Assembly: GCA_907163345.1 (NCBI GenBank)
Contig: CAJQUN010000141.1
Location: 1,178,001 to 1,242,000 of the forward strand
From: Haberlea rhodopensis
Lineage: Eukaryota; Streptophyta; Magnoliopsida; Lamiales; Gesneriaceae
Length of the DNA stretch: 64,000 nt
Direction: 5' to 3'
Positions 20,777-32,155 of this stretch are shown piece by piece. A program made the position numbers and the translations under genes. A model generated the notes under the pieces. The model did no database searches. It had not been told where the DNA came from and saw only the letters and a program-made list of their open reading frames with translations. Each line of letters begins with the position of its first letter. Position 1 is the stretch's first letter.

Positions 20777-20974
20777 GTTCCGGTAGTTGTTATATTCGAG
20801 CGAGGGAGGTACTTGCCGCTGTCATATGAAGCGATGGTAATATGATATTTGCCGCTGTCATGTCTAAGCGAGGTAACATGCCGCTGTCATTGTCGAAGCG
20901 AGGGATATCATATGATGCCGCTATATGTCGAAGCGAGGGGTCCTAAAATTCCGCTGTTATAACAAGACCGGAAC
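20777..20974 (+). other. Hairpin array 2 of LARD1, closed by GTTCCGGT/ACCGGAAC
   Basis: The same 8-bp closing stem (20777-20784 and 20967-20974) surrounds five hairpin units. The matching array in LARD2 is 62197-62394. The two arrays look like a duplication with change of unit number. Confidence 0.65.
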
Positions 20975-20989
20975 AACCACATTATTCGA

Positions 20990-21402
20990 TATTGATAGCG
21001 ATGTCTCATTCCGCTATATTGGTTGGCGATGGTTCATGCCGCCAAGTGTATTGATAGCGATGTCTCATTCCGCTATATTGGTTGGCGATGGTTCATGCCG
21101 CCAAGTGTATTGATAGCGATGTCTCATTCCGCTATATTGGTTGGCGATGGTTCATGCCGCCATGTGTATTGATAGCGATATCTCATTCCGCTATATTGGT
21201 TGGCGAGGGTTCATGCCGCAATGTGTATTGATAGCGATGTCTCATTCCGCTATATTGATTGGCGATGGTTCATGACGCCATGTGTATTGATAGCGATGTC
21301 TCATTCCGCTATATTGGTTGGCGAGGGTTCATGCCGCCATGTGTATTGATAGCGATGTCTCATTCCGCTATATTGATTGGCGATGGTTTATGCCGCCGGG
21401 TA
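20990..21402 (+). repeat. 59-bp tandem repeat, two hairpins per unit
   Basis: Seven units begin at 20990, 21049, 21108, 21167, 21226, 21285 and 21344, an exact 59-bp period; degenerate units run to about 21510. Each unit holds ATAGCG-loop-CGCTAT and TTGGCG-loop-CGCCAA. Both loops are 11 nt with the pattern ATG-2 nt-TCAT-1 nt-C. LARD2 has the related array inverted at about 61900-62180. Confidence 0.92.
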
Positions 21403-23494
21403 CATGTATAGCGATGCCTCTTTCTGCTATGTCAATGACGATGGCTCATGCCGCCAGACATGTGTTTATTGATGGTGCATTCCGCTGATTCCATGGCGAT
21501 GGTTCTTGCCGCCGATTATATATATTGCGACGTCTCATCGCTATTCGGTTGATGATGAGTATATCAATTTGTGTACTGATATGAACTCATATTTTGTGGA
21601 ATATTTATGATTGAGAGCAGGGACAATTTAAAGGATCAAGTGTGGATCAACGGTGTACAGTAAGTGTTATTACATCTTATTGTTTTAAGAATGTATATTC
21701 ATTGTGATTATGGATATTATGTATGCCAGCGTTAGCGATGAGCATTATGTACCGCCGTAGGGCGATGAAGATTGATGCATTGCTATGTGTTAGCAATGAA
21801 TATTTTTAGTACCGTTATTGTGATTAACGATGAATGATGTTGTATCGCAATTGTGTTAGCAATGAGTATTGATGATGCTTTGATTGCAGATGGCAATAGA
21901 AGTTGTGCTATGTACATTTATGTTATTGCTCATTGGGTATATGTGATTCAGGCCCAAGAGGATATTGGATCGGTCCAGGAGGACAAAATATCGAGGTAAA
22001 CCGTTTCAGTTGGTTGAACATATTGATATATGTTGATTCGAATTATTTTGTTGATTCATATTGATTTTGAAATCATGTACATGTAGAAAAGTTGATAATA
22101 GAATTGAAGTGGAACCCAGATGTGTCATTCATGTTTTATTGCGGTAATAAGGCAAGAAGGGGTGTAACCTCTGTGATAGCACTCTCATATCTACGGTGTG
22201 TAGTGATGAGATATTGAAAATAGATGTTAATCATTGTGTGACAATAATTATTGTCGTGAAAGCATGCTAGTTTTGTATGTGGTGGGATTAATAATTGATT
22301 AATCACCTATTATGTTGAATGGAATACAATCAGATAGACATGAGTTTAATGAGTGTGTCACGGGATGGCATGAGTATGTCACGGGATGACGCGTGATTAC
22401 TACGAATGTCATGTGTGGACATGTGTTCATTGTGAATATTCATGATTAATGAATTATTATGTTTCGAGGATGAGTTAAAGATTGATATAAATTGCGTCAA
22501 TAAAGCATGCAACTGATTCTTATGTTAAATTTCAATCACCCTATGTGATAATGTGCAGTAGCATGTTGTGTATAGAACTGCGAGAAACTTATGATGCAGG
22601 AATTAGTGTTTGATGACAGAAACATCATGGATGTCAAAATGCGTAAATGACAAGGTACGTGTTATGTTACTAGTATTTGAGAAATGCTAACGGGATTATT
22701 TTGGTACTTGTCCTATGACAGATAATAATTGGGTGAAGTAATATGGAAATGTTGATACTTACGAGTATGTGAGTGCTGTGATTAACATGATATTATGGTG
22801 CCATTGTGTATTGTAGATGAATCGATATTGATGTTGATGCCTGGTGTTAGATGAGTATAATCGTGACATGAAAATATTGGTGTTAAGCCATTTATCATGA
22901 ATTGATACTGATGGTCTGTGGCTATTGGTGTGTATAATATGTATATACGTATGTGAAAATGACTAATGTGTTTTCTAGTCATTACCTTGCACCAGATAAT
23001 AGCCAGGAGATGATATATGAAAGATTGATGCATAAAGGCTCAAGAGTACCGTTACTTCATACGGATGATAGTGATGATGTGGGGATAAGTTGCATACATT
23101 TGCAACGACACAGGTATGAAGTTAATTAAGATAAATGTTGATGTATTGTCATATATTCTTGAATATGCATGAAAGCATGGATTGCATGATTTAATGAGAT
23201 TATATGCTGGGTACTGTGATAAAAGTATATGACGGGAATAAGATTGTGGAATGGAATTGTGTCGATGAAAGTACACAGGTGGTGAGATATGATAAAGAAG
23301 CTTGACGGTTAAACACTCCTTGCGATCGTTGGTGCAATGGGGCACATGTGAGTCACGATGATTCCGATGACTGTCATCCTACGGATGGTAAAGTCACTAT
23401 CTTGAACTATATACGGTACGTAAATTTACAGTTGGCTTTTATGATAAGCATGCGCTGAAATTTCGAGGACGAAATTTTATATGTTGGGGAGAGT

Positions 23495-26488
23495 TGTGAT
23501 GTCCAGATTTATTATAATCATTTGTTGGACTAAATATGATTTGGATTTTATTGATAATTAATTTTAGAATTAATTAGAAGTGGAATTGACCAAGTGAAGG
23601 TCAACTGACAAGTTAATCGGATCCTAAAATATTTTGAGATTGTAAAATATACTCCGATAATATTTTAGAGATAAATTAATTAAAATGAAGAATTTAAGTT
23701 TTGGGTTTTTGGGGTGTGTATAAATCCCAATCGTTGTCTCTAAATAATATGTCAGTGCACCGGCGACACTTCGATGTACAAAACCGGGTTAGGATACAAA
23801 AAAATAAATATGTTTTGTTGGGCATTTTTCGGACACACACAGTAAAAGGTGTAAAATCACGCACAGAAATCCCGATCCCCTCTTTTCTTTCTGCATTTCG
23901 CGCACATTCAGACCACTCGCCACTAAACCGCCGCGCCCGCCGCCGTCCGAGCTCCTTCCGGCGCGTCCGAACCGGCGCCGCCTTCGTATCTCCCAGGCGC
24001 TTCTTTCCATACCAATATCGCGAAGTTTCGTCGAGGATTGAGTCCGGATCTTGCAAGGAAGCGCCGCGGGTTGAAGTCGCGATTTCGTCCAATTTTGGGA
24101 CGATTTTCTTCCGATTGTTTCGTGGGTAATCCTCGTCGTCCCTTAGTCGTTATTCCCCTGAAATCCCACGAATTTTTGATGAGCTTTCGTTCGATTTGGT
24201 TGGCATTTTTGGAAGGGTTCGAGTGTGTGCTAGTGTGTGCAGCAGTGTGTGTGCGTGTGTGTGTGTTTCTGCGTGTGTGTGTGTGTCCAGCATGTGTTTA
24301 TGGATGAAGATGGTGTGTATGTGTGTTCCAACATGTATTGGTATAGGTTCAAGACTTCTATATATGTTGTGCCTTGTGGTTGGATGATGTTTTGTTAATG
24401 TAAAAGGTTAACTTAAATTAGTGTGATGAGTTAAGGCGGTTATGTGACGATAAATTGAGTATGAACAATTGGGAATTGGATAGCATGAAAATGTTATTAA
24501 TTGTAGGGATTTAATCATAACTCACATTATTGAACGGATAATTGTTGAAAATGAATTGGTGATTAAATGTCGTGATTTAGTGTCATTGTTATTAAAAGGT
24601 GAAGACTAGATTCATGCTAGTATGTGTTAACATGAAATAGAGTTTATGGTGATGTAAATACTTGAATGTGTATCATGGTATGTATTGTTGACTTATGTCA
24701 CTTTATTGAATTACCACCCTTAGTAGTGAGTTCTAAATCAAGAATTATGGAACCAATGCATCTTTAAATTGTTAAAGTTGAACCTAATCAATAAATGACT
24801 TTATGTAGGGATTAAGGGAATTGATTTAGAAGGGTAGAATCTTGTATCTTCATGGATCCCTTCTTTCGTGTCTTGGTTTGAATCACCTCGGTGTGGGTTT
24901 GAATAATTGTGGAACATGTTAATCGGCTTAATTGGATTGTTTTAGTTAGACACTAGTTGTATATTATTATACATACACCCTGCACTTTCTTTCCCTCTGT
25001 TGAACTTGCGTGTCTAGTGAACTGCTATGTGAGTTGGGCGTGATCTTGCACGTATGGGTGTGTGTATCCCGCATCATGTGTGTGATGTAGCGGATGGTGG
25101 GAGGTGATGGGTTTTGCATTGCCAATGTAATACCATGATTCATGTGAGGATGTGTGCATCCAAAGTGTTGATTATGATTTGATTCATAATATTGAGTTAT
25201 TGAATTGTGATATAGAAATGAAAGTAAGAACTATTTGATGGATGTTCATTGCTCGGATTATGAGCTAATATTGAATTGATGTTCGGTATAGACTCTACAG
25301 GAGACTTCGGACGTTGATGATAGCTTGTTCATGTTGTCTACTATAAGGTACGTGGTGACGTACGAGCAGGTATATCTAGTATCTATACATTCATGTACAC
25401 ATGCAATTTTGAATATGATGATTCAGGTAAGTGTTTGACTTTAATAATTGAGCTCCATATACGAATTATGGGGGACACGTAGTGGTACGTGATCCAATGT
25501 TACTTGTTGAGTAGTGATGCCGTGGGCATGAGCGATATGAGAAAGTATCGAGAATGAGATGGTGGGATAACCAGGGTTACATTGGGATAACCAGGTTCAC
25601 ATTGATGTTGAACTATTTATGTTTGAGCATAAATAATATATTGTCATTGTATTGAATTAATAAGTGTTGTTGAGTATTACATTTTCAGTGACAATACTAA
25701 ATTTGACATTATGAAGTGCGGGAGTTTGAAACAGGAACAGTGTGTGGAAGCCATACAAATTCGGAATTGTACAGGGAGTATACTTTATAAGTTTTGCATA
25801 ATTGAAATTATTGCATTATGATTTTGTATGTTGATTTGTGATTGAATATTGAGTGGGAGTGTGCTCACCCTGTGTGGGGGCTGTTTCTGTTGAAACAGGT
25901 ACAACAGGTACGATGCTGTTTTGGAGTACTAGGCTCGAACCTTGTTGGATGATGCTTCCAGAAGCATAATATGTGATTGAGCCGATATACGAGGTTGAGT
26001 GGTTGGTATTTATACGAATTATGCATCCGGATGTGTATCCGTTATTCGTTGCTCTTCTGTGAGCACTTGTATGTGTATATGGACTGTATAAGGGTGTTGA
26101 AACCCACTTTTGTTGTCTTATTAGTGTGGTGTCTTCCCTGGCCGGGAATTTACTTGTGTTTCTATATTCTGTTTAATATTGCGTTGTCCCTGGTCGGGAG
26201 TTATATTAAGTGCTGTGTTTTGTTTCCGGATAGCTCAGTTTGTGGGGAGACTCTGCCCAAATTTTTATAAAAACCCACAATGTAAAAGTGGTATAATGGG
26301 GTTGGTAAAAAGTGAAATCTTTAAGTCTATTTATTGGTAGAGTTGATCATATGTCGTTGAACATTATTTATGTCATGGGATAATGAGAAACATGAAATGA
26401 TTTAAAGAATGAAAAGAAAAATGAAAAATTTATACACATGCGACGTCATAATTGAACTAATGACGAGTTTAAGTGTTGGGGCCTTACA
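23495..26488 (+). repeat. 3' LTR of LARD1
   Basis: Starts TGTGATGTCC after the PPT, ends GGCCTTACA at 26488. It differs from the 5' LTR by few substitutions and single-base indels over 3 kb. P1 arms are at 25730-25740 and 25881-25891. Confidence 0.9.
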
Positions 26489-27014
26489 CCCTCGCACGCC
26501 GTCCACTCGGCTTGTCTCGACTCACTCGCCTTGCCTTGCCGAGTCATGTCGCGTAGTGCGTGTCGATGCCGCGAAGGCAACCCTATCTTTTTACTACTCG
26601 GATTTCTGGGAAAATTGACTTTTCATCTACCTGACTTTTCATCTTCTGCTGAGTATTAAGTGTGAGACTTTTCACCTTCTGCATAATTGATATTAGATTT
26701 AAGTGTGAGACTTAAATCCGTGATAGTGTGAGACTTGTCATCTGCCCCATTAAACATTACCATTAATTTTTCAGACCTTTGGGAGGTCTGATACTCAGCT
26801 ATATAAGCTGCTACAACTCTATTGTTTCATAATCCGAAAATCTGCATTCATACATAGAACACACACGGTTTGAGAGTACTGCACACTAGTAGTGTTCGAA
26901 AGAGTCTGCTCGGAATTCCGCTTCCATCCGAACAGAGGTGATTAGACGTTGTACCTTGGCACTCACTTGTCCAAGAGGCCAGAAGCTTATGCGGGCAAAT
27001 TTGAGTTTACGGGC
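26489..27014 (+). other. Promoter-like sequence, probable LTR fragment of an unidentified element
   Basis: TATATAAG at 26800-26807 is followed by an A-C-rich stretch typical of a transcription start region. An inverted repeat CAGACCT/AGGTCTG (26772-26790) precedes it. The sequence is continuous with 31991-32155 once the copia insertion and its TSD are removed. The joined stretch ends near TTCCAACA at about 32153, as an LTR might. No partner LTR or PBS was found. Confidence 0.35.
27010..27014. repeat. Target site duplication of the sirevirus-like element
   Basis: CGGGC at 27010-27014 is repeated at 31986-31990. Confidence 0.9.
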
Positions 27015-28310
27015 TGTTGGAATCGAAGAGGGGGGGTGAATGAGATTCCTTGGCTACTTTAGCTTTTTAAAATGAGTTTGAAAAATAAAATAGTTTTGCG
27101 CTTGCGGAAGCCTTTAGTCAATCGATAAATGAAAAGAATCAAATAAATAAACGCGTAAAGGAAAATAAAGCAATAAAAGAGACAAGGATTTGTTATAGAA
27201 GTTCGGCGATAAATCGCCTACGTCTCCTCTTCCCGGTTAGATAACCTCCAACCGAGGTTCCACTAGAATAATTGATCTTGGCCTTGAGGGCTCCAAGTTA
27301 GCCACACAACAACTCTTCCCGAGTTTACAAAGCTCTTCCCGAGCACACTACTCTTCCCGAGTACACAACGCTATTCCCGAGCACAATACCCTTCACGAGT
27401 ATACAAAGCTCTTCCCGAGCTACCAACACTCTTCACGAGTCTTCTTGGCCTTAAGGGCTCCAAGGATAGCCACACACATGCACCAACTAAACTTGTTGAT
27501 GACTTTACAATTTCCAACTTGCTTTGGTGTTGGAGGACCTTTACAATAAATCAAATCAAAAACACCTTCACGGTGTACTCACACGAAGCAAACAAGACTC
27601 TAACAAAAGAATGAATCACAAGCTCCAATACAACAACAATGTATGGAGATTGCAATGCAATTTGAAATTGTAATTGATCAAGACTTTGTATAAGTTGTAG
27701 GCTTGTTCCTTAGCCTCAAAATGCTCCAAAGCATCAATATTTATAGTGTAGGAGGCCCCCTAGGCGCCTACTAGCCGTTGCTACACAAAAGGCTGAAATC
27801 ACTCGTCGATCGCCTCAGCCATCGCCTCAGGCGATCTCCATCGCCGCGCTCCAACATTCAGCATAAATCACGGATCGCCTCAGGCGATGTCCCGATCGCC
27901 TCAGGCGATCCAAGCACAAATCCAATGCCCTAGCCTCAGCAGCTCAAATCCTTGCATCGCCTCGGGCGAAGTCCAGATCGCCTCAGGCGTTCAACACATC
28001 GCCTCAGGCGTTCAAAGCCATCGCCTCGGGCGATCTCCCCCTCTGCGCATGCCCGCGCATGCCTCGGCGTCGCTTCAGTCGATGGCCGTGGTCACCATCG
28101 CCTGGGGCGATGATCACCATTGCCTGGGGCGATCCACGTCAGATTGTGCACACTTGATTTTCTTCAATTCAATCCACTTTCATCACTTAATCTGCACACT
28201 AAGTAGATGTATTAGTACAACAAACACAAGTTTTGTTGATCATCAAAACTCAAAGATTGACCTGGGATAATTTAACGCATTAAACGCAACCATGCGTTTA
28301 AGGCTCAACA
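27015..28310 (-). repeat. 3' LTR of the sirevirus-like element
   Basis: On the plus strand it reads TGTTGGAATC...GGCTCAACA. Palindromes lie at about 27800-28135. TATA box (inverted) is at about 27739-27746. Compared with the other LTR it lacks about 14 bp near 28090. Confidence 0.88.
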
Positions 28311-28545
28311 ATCTCCGCCTTTTTGATGATCACAAAACTTGATAATCTTGAATAAGTAATATGCATGAAATGTGAGTAAAAATGACTCCCCCTTAACAAT
28401 TGCATAACACATACAAGTTAAACAAGTAAAGCATTAAACAAATAACTCTCCCCCTCAAACCATGCATACCCAAGCTCTCCCCCTTAATCTATGCATGTAT
28501 TAAGGTTCAAGTTTATCACAAAATTCTCCCCCTTTTTGTGATAAT
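28311..28545 (-). promoter_or_regulatory. PPT and four further PPT-like motifs
   Basis: On the minus strand purine runs containing GGGGGAG or GGCGGAG lie at 28523-28538, 28474-28489, 28445-28459, 28384-28397 and directly at the LTR (28311-28324). The first is in the loop of an 11-bp perfect inverted repeat (TTATCACAAAA at 28513-28523, TTTTGTGATAA at 28534-28544). Extra PPT-like motifs are a feature I recall for sireviruses. Confidence 0.6.
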
Positions 28546-28985
28546 CAAAAAGCATAAAATTTAAATAAACATAGCATAATATAAAAATTTTCACATGTCC
28601 ATCATCAAGCATATAATAGGCATAACAAGCCTAAGATTAAATCATAGAGATGAATCACAAACATGTGTTTAAGGCACTCAACAGTTAATTCTAAAAGTTG
28701 CAATGTGTGCATATGTTCATGCATTCATGCCCAATAAACAATAAAATTAACAAGGCATTATAACAAATCATATAATTGCACATTTTCACATAGCATATTC
28801 AAATTTGAATACAAGGCATATCAAGATACTTACTATAAAAAGATAAGCATACATCATGCATTAAACAGTTATGCTAAGGGGTTATGCATTTTACTCCAAT
28901 GTATTGAGCTTCATAATTTATTGATCACAATTAACTTGTGCCAATTAAATTTTGAATTGCTCTTATAACATGTATAAAGTAAATT
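28546..28985. other. AT-rich non-coding interior
   Basis: No ORF or motif is seen between the PPT-like cluster and the end of the gag-like reading frame. Confidence 0.6.
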
Positions 28986-30672
28986 TTACCATCGATGACA
29001 AGAGTTTGTTCTTGTCATTGGTCCAACGCCTCGCGCCTCTTCTATAGTGGTGAATAATACAAACTCCTCATTTGAGTTGCTTGGTCCTTCATCATCCATC
29101 TCATTTTTGTCCCTACAAAACAAATTTACAATAGGAGGATCTTTGGTACCCATTTGATTTTTGGGTCCTTGATGGTTAGCTTTCAATGGCACCTTTGGAA
29201 TCCATTTCCACCTCTTATTAGGTTGGTATTGGATTCTAGCAAACCTACATTTATTCTTAATATGGCCATCTTTGCAACAATAAGTGCAAGTAGGAGAATT
29301 ATGCTTGGCTTTAGCTAACAAGCTTGAAAATGATTTAGATTTGCTTGAGAAGCCTAGTCCGGCTTTATCAAAGCTACAACGTTGCAAGCCAAGCAACTCA
29401 TTCATCTTTAAACTACTCTCATTAAACTTGACAAAAGATGTCTTTAAATCATGCACTTGATTTTTCAAACTAATATTTTATTCTTCCTTCTTAGCCAAGT
29501 CTAGCTTAAGCACTTTATTGTTCTTCTTGGTTCTACCAAGACAATCAATGAGTTCATTATAAGCATCTAATAATTCATCATAAGATGGTACCTCATTATC
29601 ATCCTCTTCATCTTCATCTCCAAGAGCCATTAGACATAGATTAGTTGCTTCTTCTTCATCGGAGTCACTATCACTCCATGTGGCTATAAAAGCCTTCTTC
29701 TTCCCTTTGTCCTATTCTTCTTCATTTGTTAGCATAATGGCCTTTTTCTTGACAATTATAGCAAGTTACCTCATTTTTGGATTCTTGTTTGGTAGCACTA
29801 GAGGTCTTTGACTTGCTATGTTTGTTGAAGAGCTTCTTGAACTTCTTTGTGAACAAGATCATCTCTTCATCATCAGCATCTTCTTCATTCTCGGAGTGAT
29901 CTTTTCTCCCAACCAATGCTATCCCATTTCTTTTGGATCTATCCTCCTCCTTTACTTCTCTCCTTGTGGCAACTTCAAGTTCATGAGTCACCAATGTGCC
30001 ATGGAGCTCATCAAGGTCATAGGAAGCACTTTCTCCTTTGTTAGACTCGATAATGGCCGTCCTCTTTGCATCCCATTCCTTAGGCAAGGCCCTTAGTGCT
30101 CTCCTCCATATTTTCTTTGGAGGGTACTTCTCTCCAAGTTGGGCAAGCTCATTTATGATAAGGGTGAGCCTTATTAACATAGAATCCACTTCTTCTCCGG
30201 ACTCCATCTCAAATGTCTCATATTTGAGTTGTAGAAGATCAATCTTGGTCTCCTTCACTTGATTTGTTCCTTCATGACAAATTTTCAATTTGTCCCATAT
30301 CTCCTTAGCGGTTGAGCACATTGAGATCCTGTTGTACTCCTTCATATCTAAAGCACAATGCAAAATATTAATAGCTTTAGCATTTTGAGAAATTAACATC
30401 ATATCCGCTTTTGTGAAGTCGTCCATTTCTTTGGGAACACTTATTCCCCCAACATCCTTTAAAGGAGTATGTGGACCTTTCACAATAATTTTCCATAGAT
30501 CATAATCTACGGATTGGATGTATAGAGAAATTCTATTCTTCCAATAACCGTAATTATCACCCGTGAAAAGCGGAGGGCGATTTGTCGATTGACCTTGAGC
30601 AAACTCATTTGCTAGATTAGCCATATAAAAGATTTGATTTAAAAAACAAAAATCAAATGGCTCTGATACCAC
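28986..30672 (-). pseudogene. Copia gag with two zinc knuckles (broken)
   Basis: 30672-29722 encodes about 316 residues of copia gag (FTGDNYGYWK start region, later IWDKLKICHEGT) ending in CYNCQEKGHYANK. The next codon, where the last Cys is expected, is TGA. Homology goes on through an acidic stretch (ATWSDSDSDEEE, about 29690-29640) to 29468-28986, which has a second knuckle, CTYCCKDGHIKNKC, and a KWIP motif. The frame changes at least once between the two parts. The first Met is within 12 bp of the PBS; the initiator is more likely the internal Met before ANLANEF. Gag would form the particle and package RNA. Confidence 0.8.
30657..30672 (-). promoter_or_regulatory. Primer binding site of the sirevirus-like element
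   Basis: On the minus strand GTGGTATCAGAGCCAT lies directly after the 5' LTR end, complementary to initiator tRNA-Met. Confidence 0.9.
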
Positions 30673-30673
30673 T

Positions 30674-31985
30674 TGTTGGAATCGAAGAGGGGGGTGAATG
30701 AGATTCCTTGGCTACTTTAGCTTTTTAAAATGAGTTTGAAAAATAAAATAGTTTTGCGCTTGCGGAAGCCTTTAGTCAATCGATAAATGAAAAGAATAAA
30801 ATAAATAAATGCGTAAAGGAAAATAAACCAATAAAAGAGACAAGGATTTGTTATAGAAGTTCGGCGATGAATCGCCTACGTCTCCTCTTCCCGGTTAGAT
30901 AACCTCCAACCGAGGTTCCACTAGAATAATTGATCTTGGCCTTGAGGGCTCCAAGTTAGCCACACAACAACTCTTCCCGAGTTTACAAAGCTCTTCCCGA
31001 GCACACTACTCTTCCCAAGTACACAACGCTCTTCCCGAGCACAATACCCTTCACGAGTATACAAAGTTCTTCCCGAGCTACCAACACTCTTCACGAGTCT
31101 TCTTGGCCTTAAGGGCTCCAAGGATAGCCACACACATGCACCAACTAAACTTGTTGATGACTTTACAATTTTCCAACTTGCTTTGGTGTTGGAGGACCTT
31201 TACAATAAATCAAATCAAAAACACCTTCACGGTGTACTCACACGAAGCAAACAAGACTCTAACAAAAGAATGAATCACAAGCTCCAATACAACAACAATG
31301 TATGGAGATTGCAATGCAATTTGAAATTGTAATTGATCAAGACTTTGTATAAGTTGTAGGCTTGTTCCTTAGCCTCAAAATGCTCCAAAGCATCAATATT
31401 TATAGTGTAGGAGGCCCCCTAGGCTCCTACTAGCCGTTGCTACACAAAAAGCTGAAATCACTCGTTGATCGCCTCAGCCATCGCCTCAGGCGATCTCCAT
31501 CGCCGCGCTCCAACGGTCAGCATAAATCACGGATCGCCTCAGGTGATGTCCCGATCGCCTCAGGCGATCCAAGCACAAATCCAATGCCGTAGCCTCAGCA
31601 GCTCAAATCCTTGCATCGCCTCGAGCGAAGTCCAGATCGCCTCAGGCGTTCAACACATCGCCTCAGGCGTTCAAAGCCATCGCCTCGGGCGATCTCCCCC
31701 TCTGCGCATGCCCGCGCATGCCTCGGCGTCGCTTCAGTCGATGGCCGTGGCGATGCCCTGCCTGGCTGCCATCGCCTGGGGCGATGATCACCATCGCCTG
31801 GGGCGATCCACGCCAGATTGTGCACACTTGATTTTCTTCAATTCAATCCACTTTTCATCACTTAATCTGCACACTAAGTAGATGTATTAGTACAACAAAC
31901 ACAAGTTTTGTTGATCATCAAAACTCAAAGATTGACCGGGGATAATTTAACGCATTAAACGCAACCATGCGTTTAAGGCTCAACA
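30674..31985 (-). repeat. 5' LTR of the sirevirus-like element
   Basis: Near-identical to 27015-28310, with palindromes at about 31463-31808 and TATA at about 31399-31406 (minus strand). Repeated GAAGAG/CTCTTCCCGAG motifs occur at about 30970-31100, in the transcribed part of the LTR. Confidence 0.88.
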
Positions 31986-31990
31986 CGGGC

Positions 31991-32155
31991 ACTGTGGCCT
32001 CGTCCAGAATCATTTCCAGTTTCCTGTTGTGATTTTACAGTTTTTAAAATATTGCTGTAAGTTTATTGTTTCTGTATTTTTCAGTATAGTTTATTTACCG
32101 TCACAATTATTTAAACTGATTCGATCCGTCAAAATATATATATATTTCCAACATT
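31991..32155 (+). other. Continuation of the unidentified LTR-like fragment
   Basis: Host sequence on the right side of the copia insertion, joined to 26489-27014 across the CGGGC duplication. It ends near TATATATTTCCAACA; nothing further is identifiable. Confidence 0.35.

Larger units (their letters stand above)
20124..23494 (+). other. Non-coding interior of LARD1
   Basis: No ORF over about 100 residues and no retroelement protein motif was found. The first 600 bp are about 90% like the matching part of LARD2. It contains AAAGGT...ACGTACGGGC...ACGGTAA (about 20367-20400), close to the hairpin region of the Del LTRs, then two closed hairpin arrays (20534-20660 and 20777-20974) and the 59-bp hairpin repeats (20990-21402). 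After about 21550 only AT-rich unstructured sequence is visible until the PPT. Confidence 0.75.
17144..26488 (+). mobile_element. LARD1: large non-coding LTR retroelement related to Tekay
   Basis: Two LTRs of about 2.98-2.99 kb (17144-20123 and 23495-26488) flank a 3.37-kb interior without gag or pol. An iMet-type PBS (about 20126) and a PPT (TTGGGGAGAGT, 23484-23494) are intact. The pre-PPT inverted repeat ATTTCGAGGACGAAAT (23460-23475) equals that of Del2, linking the family to Tekay. The LTRs look more than 99% identical. No TSD is found: flanks are CAAAA on the left and CCCTC on the right. Proteins for its movement must come from another element. Confidence 0.88.
27015..31985 (-). mobile_element. 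Gag-only sirevirus-like Ty1/copia element (non-autonomous)
   Basis: A 4971-bp element on the minus strand with LTRs of 1296 bp (27015-28310) and 1312 bp (30674-31985), TSD CGGGC, PBS and PPT. The interior of 2.36 kb has only gag; protease, integrase, RT and RNase H are missing. The type-specific signs are GCGATC palindromes in the LTRs, several PPT-like motifs before the 3' LTR and a second CCHC knuckle downstream of gag. The solo LTR in Del1 belongs to the same family, so the family has been active more than once here. Confidence 0.88.

Noticed and set aside
20482..21113. Small ORFs in the LARD1 interior with a similar ORF in LARD2 (62516-62707)
   Set aside because: Similarity follows the nucleotide hairpin repeats; lengths differ and no start context or domain is kept.
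20990..21402. Regular repeat array resembling a CRISPR
   Set aside because: The 59-bp units are repeats end to end without unique spacers, in a plant LTR element, with no cas genes.
28986..30672. Env-like gene in the sirevirus-like element
   Set aside because: All recognisable sequence is gag and zinc knuckle; no signal peptide or membrane segment was found.
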